In this document: positions 1 to 5,673 of the stretch, in pieces
Numbering within the stretch: the first letter of the stretch is position 1
How the letters are laid out: each line of letters starts with the position of its first letter
Assembly (NCBI GenBank): GCA_005800465.1
Contig: SYFI01000042.1
Coordinates: 1 to 6,498 of the forward strand
Direction of reading: 5' to 3'
DNA: 6,498 bases
Source of the DNA: Actinomycetota bacterium
GTDB lineage: Bacteria > Actinomycetota > Thermoleophilia > Miltoncostaeales > Miltoncostaeaceae
Notes under the pieces: model-generated
What the model saw: only the letters and a program-made list of their open reading frames with translations
What the model was told of the DNA's origin: nothing
Database searches by the model: none
Translations under genes and position numbers: made by a program

Positions 1-248
1 AGATCAACAACGTGCTGGCATTCCCGGGACTTTTCCGGGGTGCGCTCGACGTCCGCGCCACCTCCATCAGCGAAGGAATGAAGGTGGCCGCCGCGCAGGC
101 GATCGCCGACACCATCAGCGACGACGAGCTGCACGAGGACTACATCATCCCGAGCGTGTTCAACCCGAGCGTGGCGCCGGCAGTGGCGGCCGCCACCCGC
201 CGTGTCGCCATTGATGAGGGAGTGGCGCGGATCATTCCCGAGGAGTAA
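1..248 (+). CDS. NAD(P)-dependent malic enzyme, C-terminal end (partial, 5' end outside window)
   Basis: This is the last 81 residues of a malic enzyme, which oxidatively decarboxylates malate to pyruvate with reduction of NAD(P) in the cytoplasm. The reading frame is open from base 3 and ends at TAA 246-248. The visible start, INNVLAFPGLFRGALDVRA, is the highly conserved segment near the end of the NAD-binding domain of bacterial malic enzymes. It is followed by the typical helix (SEGMKVAAAQAIAD) and the tail motif IIPSVFNPSVAPAVAAA. The GTG at 12-14 is an internal Val codon, not a start. The catalytic residues lie upstream of the window, so NAD versus NADP preference cannot be judged. The tRNA-Leu gene starts only 14 bases after the stop, so readthrough transcription into it is possible. 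The family call is firm; the exact subtype is not. Confidence 0.93.
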   Translation, partial: INNVLAFPGLFRGALDVRATSISEGMKVAAAQAIADTISDDELHEDYIIPSVFNPSVAPAVAAATRRVAIDEGVARIIPEE

Positions 249-262
249 CCCTCCTCTGCCGC

Positions 263-345
263 GGGGACGTGGCGGAACGGCAGACGCGGCGGTCTCAAAC
301 ACCGCTCTGGGAAACCAGGTGTGGGTTCGACTCCCACCGTCCCCA
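263..345 (+). tRNA. tRNA-Leu, anticodon CAA (reads UUG)
   Basis: The sequence folds as a class II tRNA. The acceptor stem is GGGGACG (263-269) with CGTCCCC (338-344), and the discriminator base is A345. The D arm begins at 272 (GCG with CGC 285-287). The anticodon stem is GCGGT (289-293) with ACCGC (301-305), and its loop CTCAAAC puts CAA at 296-298. A long variable arm, CTGG-GAAA-CCAG (307-318), is characteristic of Leu, Ser or Tyr. The T arm is GTGGG-TTCGACT-CCCAC (321-337). The long variable arm, anticodon CAA and A discriminator together give leucine. The 3' CCA is not encoded, because TTG follows base 345, so it must be added by CCA-adding enzyme. No clear promoter is visible in the 14 bases after the malic enzyme stop, so it may be transcribed from further upstream. 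Confidence 0.96.
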
Positions 346-347
346 TT

Positions 348-373
348 GATGCCGGCGGGCACTCGCCGGCATC
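348..373 (+). terminator. Perfect 10-bp GC-rich hairpin after the tRNA, candidate terminator or processing signal
   Basis: GATGCCGGCG (348-357) is perfectly complementary to CGCCGGCATC (364-373), leaving a 6-base loop, GGCACT. It starts 2 bases after the tRNA discriminator. No T-rich tract follows (GCTCCATATCG), so it is not a classical intrinsic terminator. U-less hairpins are often proposed as terminators in GC-rich actinobacteria. It could equally mark the tRNA 3' trailer for RNase processing. The stem is certain; the function is inferred. Confidence 0.55.
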
Positions 374-379
374 GCTCCA

Positions 380-385
380 TATCGT
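380..385 (+). promoter_or_regulatory. TANNNT-type -10 element suggesting leaderless transcription of the quinone oxidoreductase gene
   Basis: TATCGT lies exactly 6 bases before the ATG at 392. That is where a sigma-70-type -10 box would sit if transcription began at or next to the start codon. The bases between (GGCCCC) hold no purine-rich ribosome binding site, and no Shine-Dalgarno-like sequence is seen further upstream. Leaderless genes with a TANNNT box 6-8 bases before the start codon are common in actinobacteria. No convincing -35 element is visible; that region falls inside the hairpin. This is inference from a short motif. Confidence 0.4.
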
Positions 386-391
386 GGCCCC

Positions 392-1375
392 ATGCAGGCG
401 ATCACATTCGACACGCCAGGCGGTCCAGAGGTGCTGCATCTCGGGACGGTACCGGACCCGTCCCCGGGAGACGGGGAGGTACTCGTGCGTGTGCATGCCA
501 CAGCGGTCAATCGGGCCGACCTGATGCAACGTGCCGGCCACTACCCCCCACCCCCCGGCGCGAGCGAGATCCTTGGTCTCGAGTGCGCTGGCGAGATCAT
601 CGACATTCCGGCGGGCACCGACACCCACTTCGTCGTGGGGCAGCGAGTGATGTGCCTTCTGTCTGGCGGTGGATACGCCGAGATGGTTGCCGTGCCCATC
701 GGTCAGGTGATGGCCGTGCCGGATGGACTGAACTGGGAGCAGGCGGCGGCGGTTCCGGAGGTGTTTCTCACTGCATGGATCGCTCTTGTGACACTCGGTA
801 ACGGTCGCCCCGGCGACGTTGCACTCGTGCATTCGATTGCCAGCGGCGTGGGTACGGCTGCGGCGCAACTGTGCGCGGCCATGGGAATCCGGTGCATCGG
901 CACCTCGCGGTCGTTGGACCGGGCCGAGGTGGGTGCGGAATGGGGCGCAGAGGCAATCGCCGTGGGCGATGGCGGCTTTGCAGACGCCGTCACCGCCATG
1001 ACCGGGCAGCACGGAGCAGACATCATCGTGGACCTTGTCGGAGCGAAGTATCTCGCCGAGAACGTGGCGTGTCTTGCCCCCAGCGGACGAATCATCCTCA
1101 CTGGGCTCGTCGGGGGACGTACGGGCGAACTGGACCTTGGGACCCTGCTCGCGCGCCAGGGCCGCGTAATCGGCACCACCCTCCGTGGACGTACGACCTC
1201 TGAGAAGGCCGCCATCGTGACGGCGTTCTCGGTGTGGGCCCTCCCCCGATTTGAGTACGGCACCCTCACGCCCGTGATTCATCAGGTGCTGCCACTGGCA
1301 CAGGCAGGCGACGCACACCACGTCGTCGGGAGCAACCTGGCCGTGGGCAAGGTCATCCTTACCGTACCGTGGTGA
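392..1375 (+). CDS. NAD(P)H:quinone oxidoreductase, zinc-independent MDR family (PIG3/QOR type)
   Basis: The 327-residue product belongs to the medium-chain dehydrogenase/reductase superfamily, quinone oxidoreductase branch, whose members reduce quinones or enone-type carbonyls with NAD(P)H in the cytosol. The N-terminal GroES-like domain has AVNRADLMQRAGHYPPPPGAS (38-58) and the GLECAGE turn (62-68). The Rossmann domain begins with VALVHSIASGVGTAAAQL (143-160), where the nucleotide-binding glycines are present but the usual His-Gly-Gly reads His-Ser-Ile. DIIVDLVGAKYL (210-221) and AHHVVGSNLAVGKVILTV (308-325) are the usual later motifs. The alcohol dehydrogenase zinc-ligand motifs are absent. 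Length matches the PIG3 family (about 325 residues). ATG 392 is chosen because the protein then begins MQAITFDTPGGPEVL, the normal family N-terminus. The physiological substrate cannot be read from the sequence, so I give no gene symbol. Confidence 0.92.
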   Translation: MQAITFDTPGGPEVLHLGTVPDPSPGDGEVLVRVHATAVNRADLMQRAGHYPPPPGASEILGLECAGEIIDIPAGTDTHFVVGQRVMCLLSGGGYAEMVAVPIGQVMAVPDGLNWEQAAAVPEVFLTAWIALVTLGNGRPGDVALVHSIASGVGTAAAQLCAAMGIRCIGTSRSLDRAEVGAEWGAEAIAVGDGGFADAVTAMTGQHGADIIVDLVGAKYLAENVACLAPSGRIILTGLVGGRTGELDLGTLLARQGRVIGTTLRGRTTSEKAAIVTAFSVWALPRFEYGTLTPVIHQVLPLAQAGDAHHVVGSNLAVGKVILTVPW

Positions 1376-1405
1376 CCACACCCCCTCTCCCCGGCACTGA
1401 CGCCA

Positions 1406-1422
1406 TCTGACACACCGTCAGA
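1406..1422. repeat. Short perfect inverted repeat between the oxidoreductase and the small membrane protein gene
   Basis: TCTGAC (1406-1411) and GTCAGA (1417-1422) form a perfect 6-bp dyad around ACACC. It lies 31 bases after the oxidoreductase stop and 44 bases before the next start. It could be a weak terminator hairpin (no T tract follows) or an operator half-site pair, since it sits just upstream of a possible -10 element. With only 6 bp per arm, chance occurrence cannot be excluded. Confidence 0.35.
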
Positions 1423-1431
1423 CCCCGCGTG

Positions 1432-1438
1432 TTAGGTT
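1432..1438 (+). promoter_or_regulatory. Possible -10 element (TTAGGTT) for the small membrane protein gene
   Basis: TTAGGTT contains TAGGTT, a TANNNT match, in a locally AT-richer stretch (1431-1456) within otherwise GC-rich DNA. A transcript starting about 7 bases downstream would carry a leader of roughly 20 bases containing the ribosome binding site at 1457-1462. A CTGACA at 1407-1412 resembles a -35 box but is about 20 bases away, longer than the optimal 17. The call is weak. Confidence 0.3.
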
Positions 1439-1456
1439 TGATGCGGCTTGCAAATC

Positions 1457-1462
1457 GAGGAG
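1457..1462 (+). promoter_or_regulatory. Shine-Dalgarno site fixing the start of the 53-residue protein
   Basis: GAGGAG lies 4 bases before ATG 1467 and contains AGGAG, complementary to the 16S rRNA 3' end. It is the clearest ribosome binding site in the window. It is the main argument that the short downstream frame is a real gene. Confidence 0.75.
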
Positions 1463-1466
1463 AAAC

Positions 1467-1628
1467 ATGAAGACCTTCATCAAGTTGCTGGCGCTCATTG
1501 GCATTGGCGCACTCGTGTACTTGTTCGTGCAAAAACGCCTTGGCGGTGAGCCCGACGAATTCACCTTCACCGAGGTGACCGACGCCGTGGCCGACGACGC
1601 CGCAGGCGCGGTCGCTGACGCCGCCTAA
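1467..1628 (+). CDS. Small single-pass membrane protein of unknown function (53 aa)
   Basis: I do not recognise this gene. It encodes 53 residues from ATG 1467 to TAA 1626-1628, preceded by a strong GAGGAG site. The N-terminus, MKTFIKLLALIGIGALVYLF, is a hydrophobic helix (about residues 4-22) flanked by Lys2 and Lys6 before it and Lys23-Arg24 after it. This fits a membrane anchor; no signal peptidase AxA site follows. The tail (28-53) is acidic and alanine-rich, with two AVAD repeats (AVADDA and AVADAA) that would form an amphipathic helix. Topology is ambiguous because both flanks are basic. The next gene starts 24 bases later in the same frame, so the two are probably co-transcribed and may act together. 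Coding status rests on the ribosome binding site, the helix pattern and the position; homology was not tested. Confidence 0.72.
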   Translation: MKTFIKLLALIGIGALVYLFVQKRLGGEPDEFTFTEVTDAVADDAAGAVADAA

Positions 1629-1652
1629 ACGCGCTGCTGCGGGGTCTGCGCC

Positions 1653-2132
1653 GTGCCGGTGATCCATCCGTCCGGCGCGGACCCTGTGGGAGATCTCGAC
1701 CCCGACCTTGCAGCCGGCGGGCGGGCGATCGGCATGGTGGTGGCCATGCGCCTGCGGGAGCTGACACCAGCGCTCCGGCCCGCGGACCACGATGGTCGTG
1801 AACCGACCCTCGTACTGGAAGAGGTCTCCCTTCTCCCCGCCGACCCTGCCGACGCCCTCACGCTCGTGGCCTGCGTCGCCGCGCACGACGCATATGTGAA
1901 CCATCGGCGGCGACCGGGAGCGGTGAGCCCGGGAGCGCTCGCACTCGCCCGCGTGCTCGTATGGGCATCCCGGGCAGAGATGCTGGGACGGGCTCCGGCG
2001 ATCGTGTGGATCGGGCCCCCGAACCGCCGACCCGAATCGGCTGACGGCTACCCGGTGACCGCGTCAGTGCGCCTCACCGGGCCATCGGGCACCGTGCGCG
2101 CAACTGCATGCGGCGTGGTGGCGCCCGTCTAA
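1653..2132 (+). CDS. Uncharacterised 159-residue protein
   Basis: I do not recognise the family. The frame has strongly GC-biased third positions on this strand, in keeping with real genes here. The proposed start is GTG 1653. A weak GGGG lies at 1641-1644, 8 bases upstream, and there is no other start codon between it and the in-frame TAA at 1626. The predicted protein is soluble, without signal peptide or membrane helix. An N-terminal segment (16-45) looks helical and contains VVAMRLREL. A central Ala/Leu-rich helical stretch (70-117) includes LTLVACVAAHDAY and ALARVLVWASRAEML. A beta-like C-terminus reads TASVRLTGPSGTVRATACGVV. Two Cys residues (75 and 153) do not form a known motif. It follows the small membrane protein gene by 24 bases and overlaps the dnaG stop tail to tail. 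No function can be assigned. Confidence 0.7.
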   Translation: MPVIHPSGADPVGDLDPDLAAGGRAIGMVVAMRLRELTPALRPADHDGREPTLVLEEVSLLPADPADALTLVACVAAHDAYVNHRRRPGAVSPGALALARVLVWASRAEMLGRAPAIVWIGPPNRRPESADGYPVTASVRLTGPSGTVRATACGVVAPV

Positions 2133-3865
2133 CCCTCTCCCCGAAGCACCACCTCAAGGCGCTTGATCATTGATTGCAGGCGCAGGTACTCCACGTCGTC
2201 CCCGGCCGTGCGTGCGGCCCCCATGGCGTCCTCGAGGGCGCGCTTCTCAACCCGGTAGTACGCATCGCGTAGCCGTGCCTCGGTGCCACCGTCGGCGGCC
2301 TCGGCGCGCAGGGCCGCCTCAAGGGGGCGAAGGACCTCGGGCCACTCGGTGGCACCATCCACGATCAGGCGAAGCGCATCACGATGGGCCGGCGACCCGA
2401 GGTGATCGGCCTGCATTCCAGTAAGCAATGGACGGCCCACCTCCGGCACCGCAAGCGCAAGCGCCAGCAGGCTGCGCTCGCGGGCCTCGTCCAATGAAGG
2501 TGCCGGGGGCGCGTCAGGGTGGAGTGCGTTCGGAGGGGCGGCCGATCGCTTCGAACCCCCTCCTGGCGCCTGGACCCGTCGCACGAAGCGATCGAGCAGC
2601 GCCGGGGACACACCGAGCGCGGTCACCCGCCTGAGCGCTTCGTCCTTGTCGGGCGACTCGGGCATGCCCTCGAGCAGCGCGCCAAGCTCCCCGAGCGTGC
2701 GTTCCCGGTCGGCAGGGTTATCGGGCGTGCGGGCGATTCGACGGTCCACGAGCCACGGGATGAGGGGATCGGCATCCGCGACCGCTGTTGCCAGCACGCC
2801 GAGCCCCCCTGGCGTGCCCGCCAACTCGCCGGGATCCGAACCCGGGGGCAGCGCCACCACCCCGAGGCGCAAGGGAATCCCCTTGGCAGCCTCAATCGTG
2901 CGGCGCGCTGCCTGCTCCCCCGCCTGATCGGCATCAAAACACAGGCGCACCTCTGAGGCCACCCGAGCCAGGAGTCGTAGCTGTGCCGCGGTGAGGGCCG
3001 TGCCCATGCAGGCCACCGCTCCCTCGATGCCCGCCATATGCAGGCCCATCACGTCGGTGTAGCCCTCGCTCACCACCGCAAAGCCGGCCTTGGCGGCAGA
3101 CTGCCGCGCCAAATCGAGCCCGAACAAGAGCTCGCGTTTATGAAAGCCGTCGCGCTCGGCGCTGTTCACGTACTTCGCGCGCTCATTCGGGTCCATCGTG
3201 CGCGCGCCGAATCCCTGCACCCTTCCCCGCGCATCACAGATGGGAAAGGTGATCCGCCCAGTGAAGAAGTCAGCCGCCGTGCCCCCACGCAGTCGCGCGA
3301 GGCCCGCTGCCTCAAGTTGCTGCCGGGAGAAGCCCTCCTGAATCGCCCGCCCGGCCAATGCGGTCCCCGATGAGGGGGCCCACCCCACACGGAACCTGCG
3401 GATCATCTCCTCCGGAAATCCCCGGCCAAGGAGGTACTCACGGGCAGGCTCGGCTTCGGGCGACTTCCAGAGCATGGCCTCATAGAAACTGCACGCGCGA
3501 TCGAGCAGTTCACGAACCCGCTCGGATTCACGGCGACGGGCCTCCTCCTCGGGAGATGCCTGGTCGTACTTGAGTTCCACCCCGAAGCGGTCGGCCAGCT
3601 GTTCGACCGCTTCCATGAACGACCCGGCGCCCTCGCGCTGCTGCATCCAGTCGAACGAATCGCCCGTGGCGCCACAGCCGTAGCAGTAGTACGTGCGGTT
3701 CTCCGGTGGGATGAGGCAGAACGACGGCGTCCGCTCGTCGTGAAATGGGCATCTGCCCCACCACCTGCCACCACGGCGTGCCAGCTGCACCTGTCCCCGC
3801 ACAAGCTCCACGAGGTCGGCGGAGTGGCGCACCTCGTCGATGCTCGCGTCGTGGATACGTGGCAT
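2129..3865 (-). CDS. dnaG: DNA primase DnaG
   Basis: This 578-residue protein is the replicative primase, which synthesises RNA primers for Okazaki fragments and leading-strand start with the DnaB helicase. The N-terminal CHC2 zinc-binding domain has Cys39, His42, Cys61 and Cys64 (CPFHDERTPSF and YYCYGCGATGD). The RNA polymerase domain includes GRITFPI (203-209) and KYVNSAE (231-237). The TOPRIM fold shows SEGYTDVM, with Glu267 and Asp271, and FDADQAG, with Asp311 and Asp313. The later acidic motif reads DPG (344-346) where many primases, including E. coli, have DPD. A Pro/Ala-rich linker (about 433-458) leads to a divergent C-terminal region expected to bind DnaB. Length is close to E. coli DnaG (581). 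ATG 3865 overlaps the dgt stop as TAATG, and no separate ribosome binding site is evident, so translation is probably coupled to dgt. Confidence 0.97.
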   Translation of the reverse strand: MPRIHDASIDEVRHSADLVELVRGQVQLARRGGRWWGRCPFHDERTPSFCLIPPENRTYYCYGCGATGDSFDWMQQREGAGSFMEAVEQLADRFGVELKYDQASPEEEARRRESERVRELLDRACSFYEAMLWKSPEAEPAREYLLGRGFPEEMIRRFRVGWAPSSGTALAGRAIQEGFSRQQLEAAGLARLRGGTAADFFTGRITFPICDARGRVQGFGARTMDPNERAKYVNSAERDGFHKRELLFGLDLARQSAAKAGFAVVSEGYTDVMGLHMAGIEGAVACMGTALTAAQLRLLARVASEVRLCFDADQAGEQAARRTIEAAKGIPLRLGVVALPPGSDPGELAGTPGGLGVLATAVADADPLIPWLVDRRIARTPDNPADRERTLGELGALLEGMPESPDKDEALRRVTALGVSPALLDRFVRRVQAPGGGSKRSAAPPNALHPDAPPAPSLDEARERSLLALALAVPEVGRPLLTGMQADHLGSPAHRDALRLIVDGATEWPEVLRPLEAALRAEAADGGTEARLRDAYYRVEKRALEDAMGAARTAGDDVEYLRLQSMIKRLEVVLRGEG

Positions 3866-4833
3866 TAGAGCGGGCCGTCATGGGGAATAAACATTTCGCG
3901 GTACGCACGGAGCGCGTAGCGATCGGTCATTCCCGACACAAAATCGGTGGCGCGGGTGACTGGATCCGGGTCACCGGTGGGCGGCAGCAGCGAAGGGTCA
4001 TCGAGGTAGGCCCCGAATAGCGACTGCACCACATACCGGGCACGGCGCGATTCATCGGATGCCGGGGCGGCGAGATACACCTCGGCGAACATGTAGGCAC
4101 GCAGCGACCTGAACGCCTCTCCCACCTCGTCGCTCTGGACGATGACGGGGCCATCACCTGAGGCGTCGACGATGTCGGTGACCAAACGCGTGATCCGCTG
4201 GGATGTGCTGCCACCGAGCACGGCGATCTCGGCGGCCGGCAGATCGCCCTCGGTGATGATTCCCGCCCGGGTGGCGTCGTCGATGTCGTGATTGACGTAG
4301 GCAATGCGATCGACCAAGCGCACGATCTGGCCCTCGAGGGTTGCGGGCAGCCCCTCCCCCGTGTGATTGCGGATACCGTCTCGCACCTCGTCGGTGAGGT
4401 TGAGACCGCGCCCATCGCGCTCGAGCACCTCCACCACACGCACGCTCTGCTCGTTATGCAGAAACCGGCGGCCGTGCTCGTGGCGCAGGATGTCGTCGAG
4501 GGCGTGCTCCCCCGCATGACCGAACGGCGCATGGCCGAGGTCGTGACCCATGGTGATGGCCTCGACCAGATCCTCATTCAGCTCCATCGCCCGGGCGACC
4601 GTGCGACCGATCGCGGACACCTCAAGTGTGTGAGTGAGACGCGTGCGGTAGTGATCACCCTCCGGCGAGATGAAGACCTGAGTCTTGTGCTTGAGACGCC
4701 GGAACGCCTTTGTGTGAATGACGCGGTCGCGGTCGCGCTGAAATGCCGTGCGGAGTGGGCACGGGTCCTCTGCCACTCGTCGGGTGGCGTCCTTCGCACG
4801 TGCGGCCCGGGGGCCGAGCGGGGGTTCCCTCAC
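3865..4833 (-). CDS. dgt: Deoxyguanosinetriphosphate triphosphohydrolase-like HD protein
   Basis: This 322-residue HD-superfamily enzyme hydrolyses dGTP or other dNTPs to the deoxynucleoside and triphosphate, so it affects dNTP pools. The conserved N-terminus PLRTAFQRDRDRVIHTKAFRR is followed by LKHKTQVF (47-54) and EGDHYRTRLTHTLEV (58-72). The metal ligands are His68, the His97-Asp98 pair in MGHDLGHAPFGHAGE, and Asp175 in VDRIAYVNHD. The start is GTG 4833-4831, one base after the preceding gene's TGA (TGAGGTG), giving MREPPLGPRAARAK, typical of the family. The same frame stays open to an ATG at 5007, but those 58 extra residues are Arg/Pro-rich and overlap the upstream gene. It is shorter than E. 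coli Dgt (about 505) and belongs to the shorter bacterial subgroup, whose substrate specificity varies. It is translationally coupled with dnaG. Confidence 0.94.
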   Translation of the reverse strand: MREPPLGPRAARAKDATRRVAEDPCPLRTAFQRDRDRVIHTKAFRRLKHKTQVFISPEGDHYRTRLTHTLEVSAIGRTVARAMELNEDLVEAITMGHDLGHAPFGHAGEHALDDILRHEHGRRFLHNEQSVRVVEVLERDGRGLNLTDEVRDGIRNHTGEGLPATLEGQIVRLVDRIAYVNHDIDDATRAGIITEGDLPAAEIAVLGGSTSQRITRLVTDIVDASGDGPVIVQSDEVGEAFRSLRAYMFAEVYLAAPASDESRRARYVVQSLFGAYLDDPSLLPPTGDPDPVTRATDFVSGMTDRYALRAYREMFIPHDGPL

Positions 4834-4834
4834 C

Positions 4835-5650
4835 TCAGACGGGGTGGGGGACGGCCTGCGCCAACTGAATGGGGAACGACCACGGGCCCTGGGCGGCCTC
4901 GTCGGCCTTGCGCGGATCGCCCACCCCGGCGATGCGAACCGTGAGATTTGAGGCGTCCCGGGGAATTGCGGGGCCGAGTGCGACCGCACCCTCAACCCGG
5001 TTGCCATCGCGCGAGACGTCGAGGATGGCCGTGCGGTAACTGCGACCGAGATCGTCGGTGACCTCGAGACCCACGAGGTTCAGATGCTTTCGCCTGCGTG
5101 ACTCCCCGGTCTGGATCATAAATCGCAGCCGGGCTCCATCGTGATACCGCTCGAGCACCGTGAGCGAGACGGTGACCTCGCCGACCGAATCGGTCTGGTC
5201 GATCGCCACCACTCCGCGCAGCGTTCCGGGACTGAAGACGACAGCACCCGGGAACGGCTCAACGACCTCGCTCCAATGATCCTGCTCATTTGGATTGGCC
5301 ATCGGTGAGTCCTGCGCCATCTGGTGGATGCGGTCGGCGGACCGGTGCTTCCAGATGTGAGGGCACTCACGGAACAGTGAGATGAGCGCACGGTGCGAGA
5401 ACGCCTTGCCGTCATCCGGGATGTAGATCCCGTACCGACCCTGATCTGCACGTGTGAGCTCGATAAAGGCTGCGGGAACAGACCCGTGTGAGTCGTCGAG
5501 CGCCGAGTCCTCGGCGTAATGCAGGCGATCCACCTGCCAGCCGTCGACGATCAACTCGATCAGATCTCCCAGGCTGCCAAGGCGGTAACGCTCCTCAGTG
5601 GCGATGGCGCGGTCCTCCGGGGTCGCGATGCGCGAGCAGTGATCGTACAC
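4835..5650 (-). CDS. Uncharacterised 271-residue protein between ppdK and dgt
   Basis: I do not recognise a named family. The predicted protein has no signal peptide or membrane segment and appears to have two parts. Residues 1-115 are mixed and charged, including RYRLGSLGDLIELIVDGWQVD (21-41), FIELTRADQGRYGIYIPDDGKAFSH (62-86) and an aromatic and His-rich patch, FRECPHIWKHR (93-103). Residues 130-262 alternate hydrophobic and polar residues in a beta-sandwich-like pattern, with LVGLEVTDDLGRSYRTAI (192-209), a module type seen in many actinobacterial proteins of unknown function. The start is taken as GTG 5650, 23 bases after the ppdK stop. Its GGGAG is only 2 bases away, so the site is poor. 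A GTG at 5755 would add 35 Arg-rich residues overlapping ppdK and is less likely. The stop is one base from the dgt start, so coupled expression with dgt and dnaG is expected. Confidence 0.85.
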   Translation of the reverse strand: MYDHCSRIATPEDRAIATEERYRLGSLGDLIELIVDGWQVDRLHYAEDSALDDSHGSVPAAFIELTRADQGRYGIYIPDDGKAFSHRALISLFRECPHIWKHRSADRIHQMAQDSPMANPNEQDHWSEVVEPFPGAVVFSPGTLRGVVAIDQTDSVGEVTVSLTVLERYHDGARLRFMIQTGESRRRKHLNLVGLEVTDDLGRSYRTAILDVSRDGNRVEGAVALGPAIPRDASNLTVRIAGVGDPRKADEAAQGPWSFPIQLAQAVPHPV

Positions 5651-5673
5651 CGCTCCCGCATCGGTGAGTGTGG

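Noticed and set aside
202..801. A 199-codon plus-strand frame crossing the malic enzyme end, the tRNA and the oxidoreductase start.
   Set aside because: It spans a structured tRNA and two real genes in another frame and has a low-complexity Arg/Gly/Ser composition.
140..1381. A 413-codon open frame on the minus strand antisense to the oxidoreductase and the tRNA.
   Set aside because: It is antisense to a clearly homologous gene, runs across the tRNA, and its translation is rich in Arg, His, Gly and Ala without any motif. Long antisense frames are expected in GC-rich DNA.
1359..1904. A 181-codon minus-strand frame opposite the small membrane protein and the start of the 159-residue gene.
   Set aside because: It has no recognisable motif, overlaps the plus-strand gene with the strong ribosome binding site, and has a His/Arg/Gly-rich composition. 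A real gene here would have to overlap three others.
2519..2956. Several plus-strand open frames inside dnaG, the longest 145 codons.
   Set aside because: They are antisense shadows of the primase coding sequence, without ribosome binding sites or motifs.
4834..5007. A 58-codon upstream extension of dgt to an ATG at 5007.
   Set aside because: The extra residues are Arg/Pro/Ser-rich, match no Dgt N-terminus and overlap the upstream coding region entirely. The GTG at 4833 gives the normal family start.
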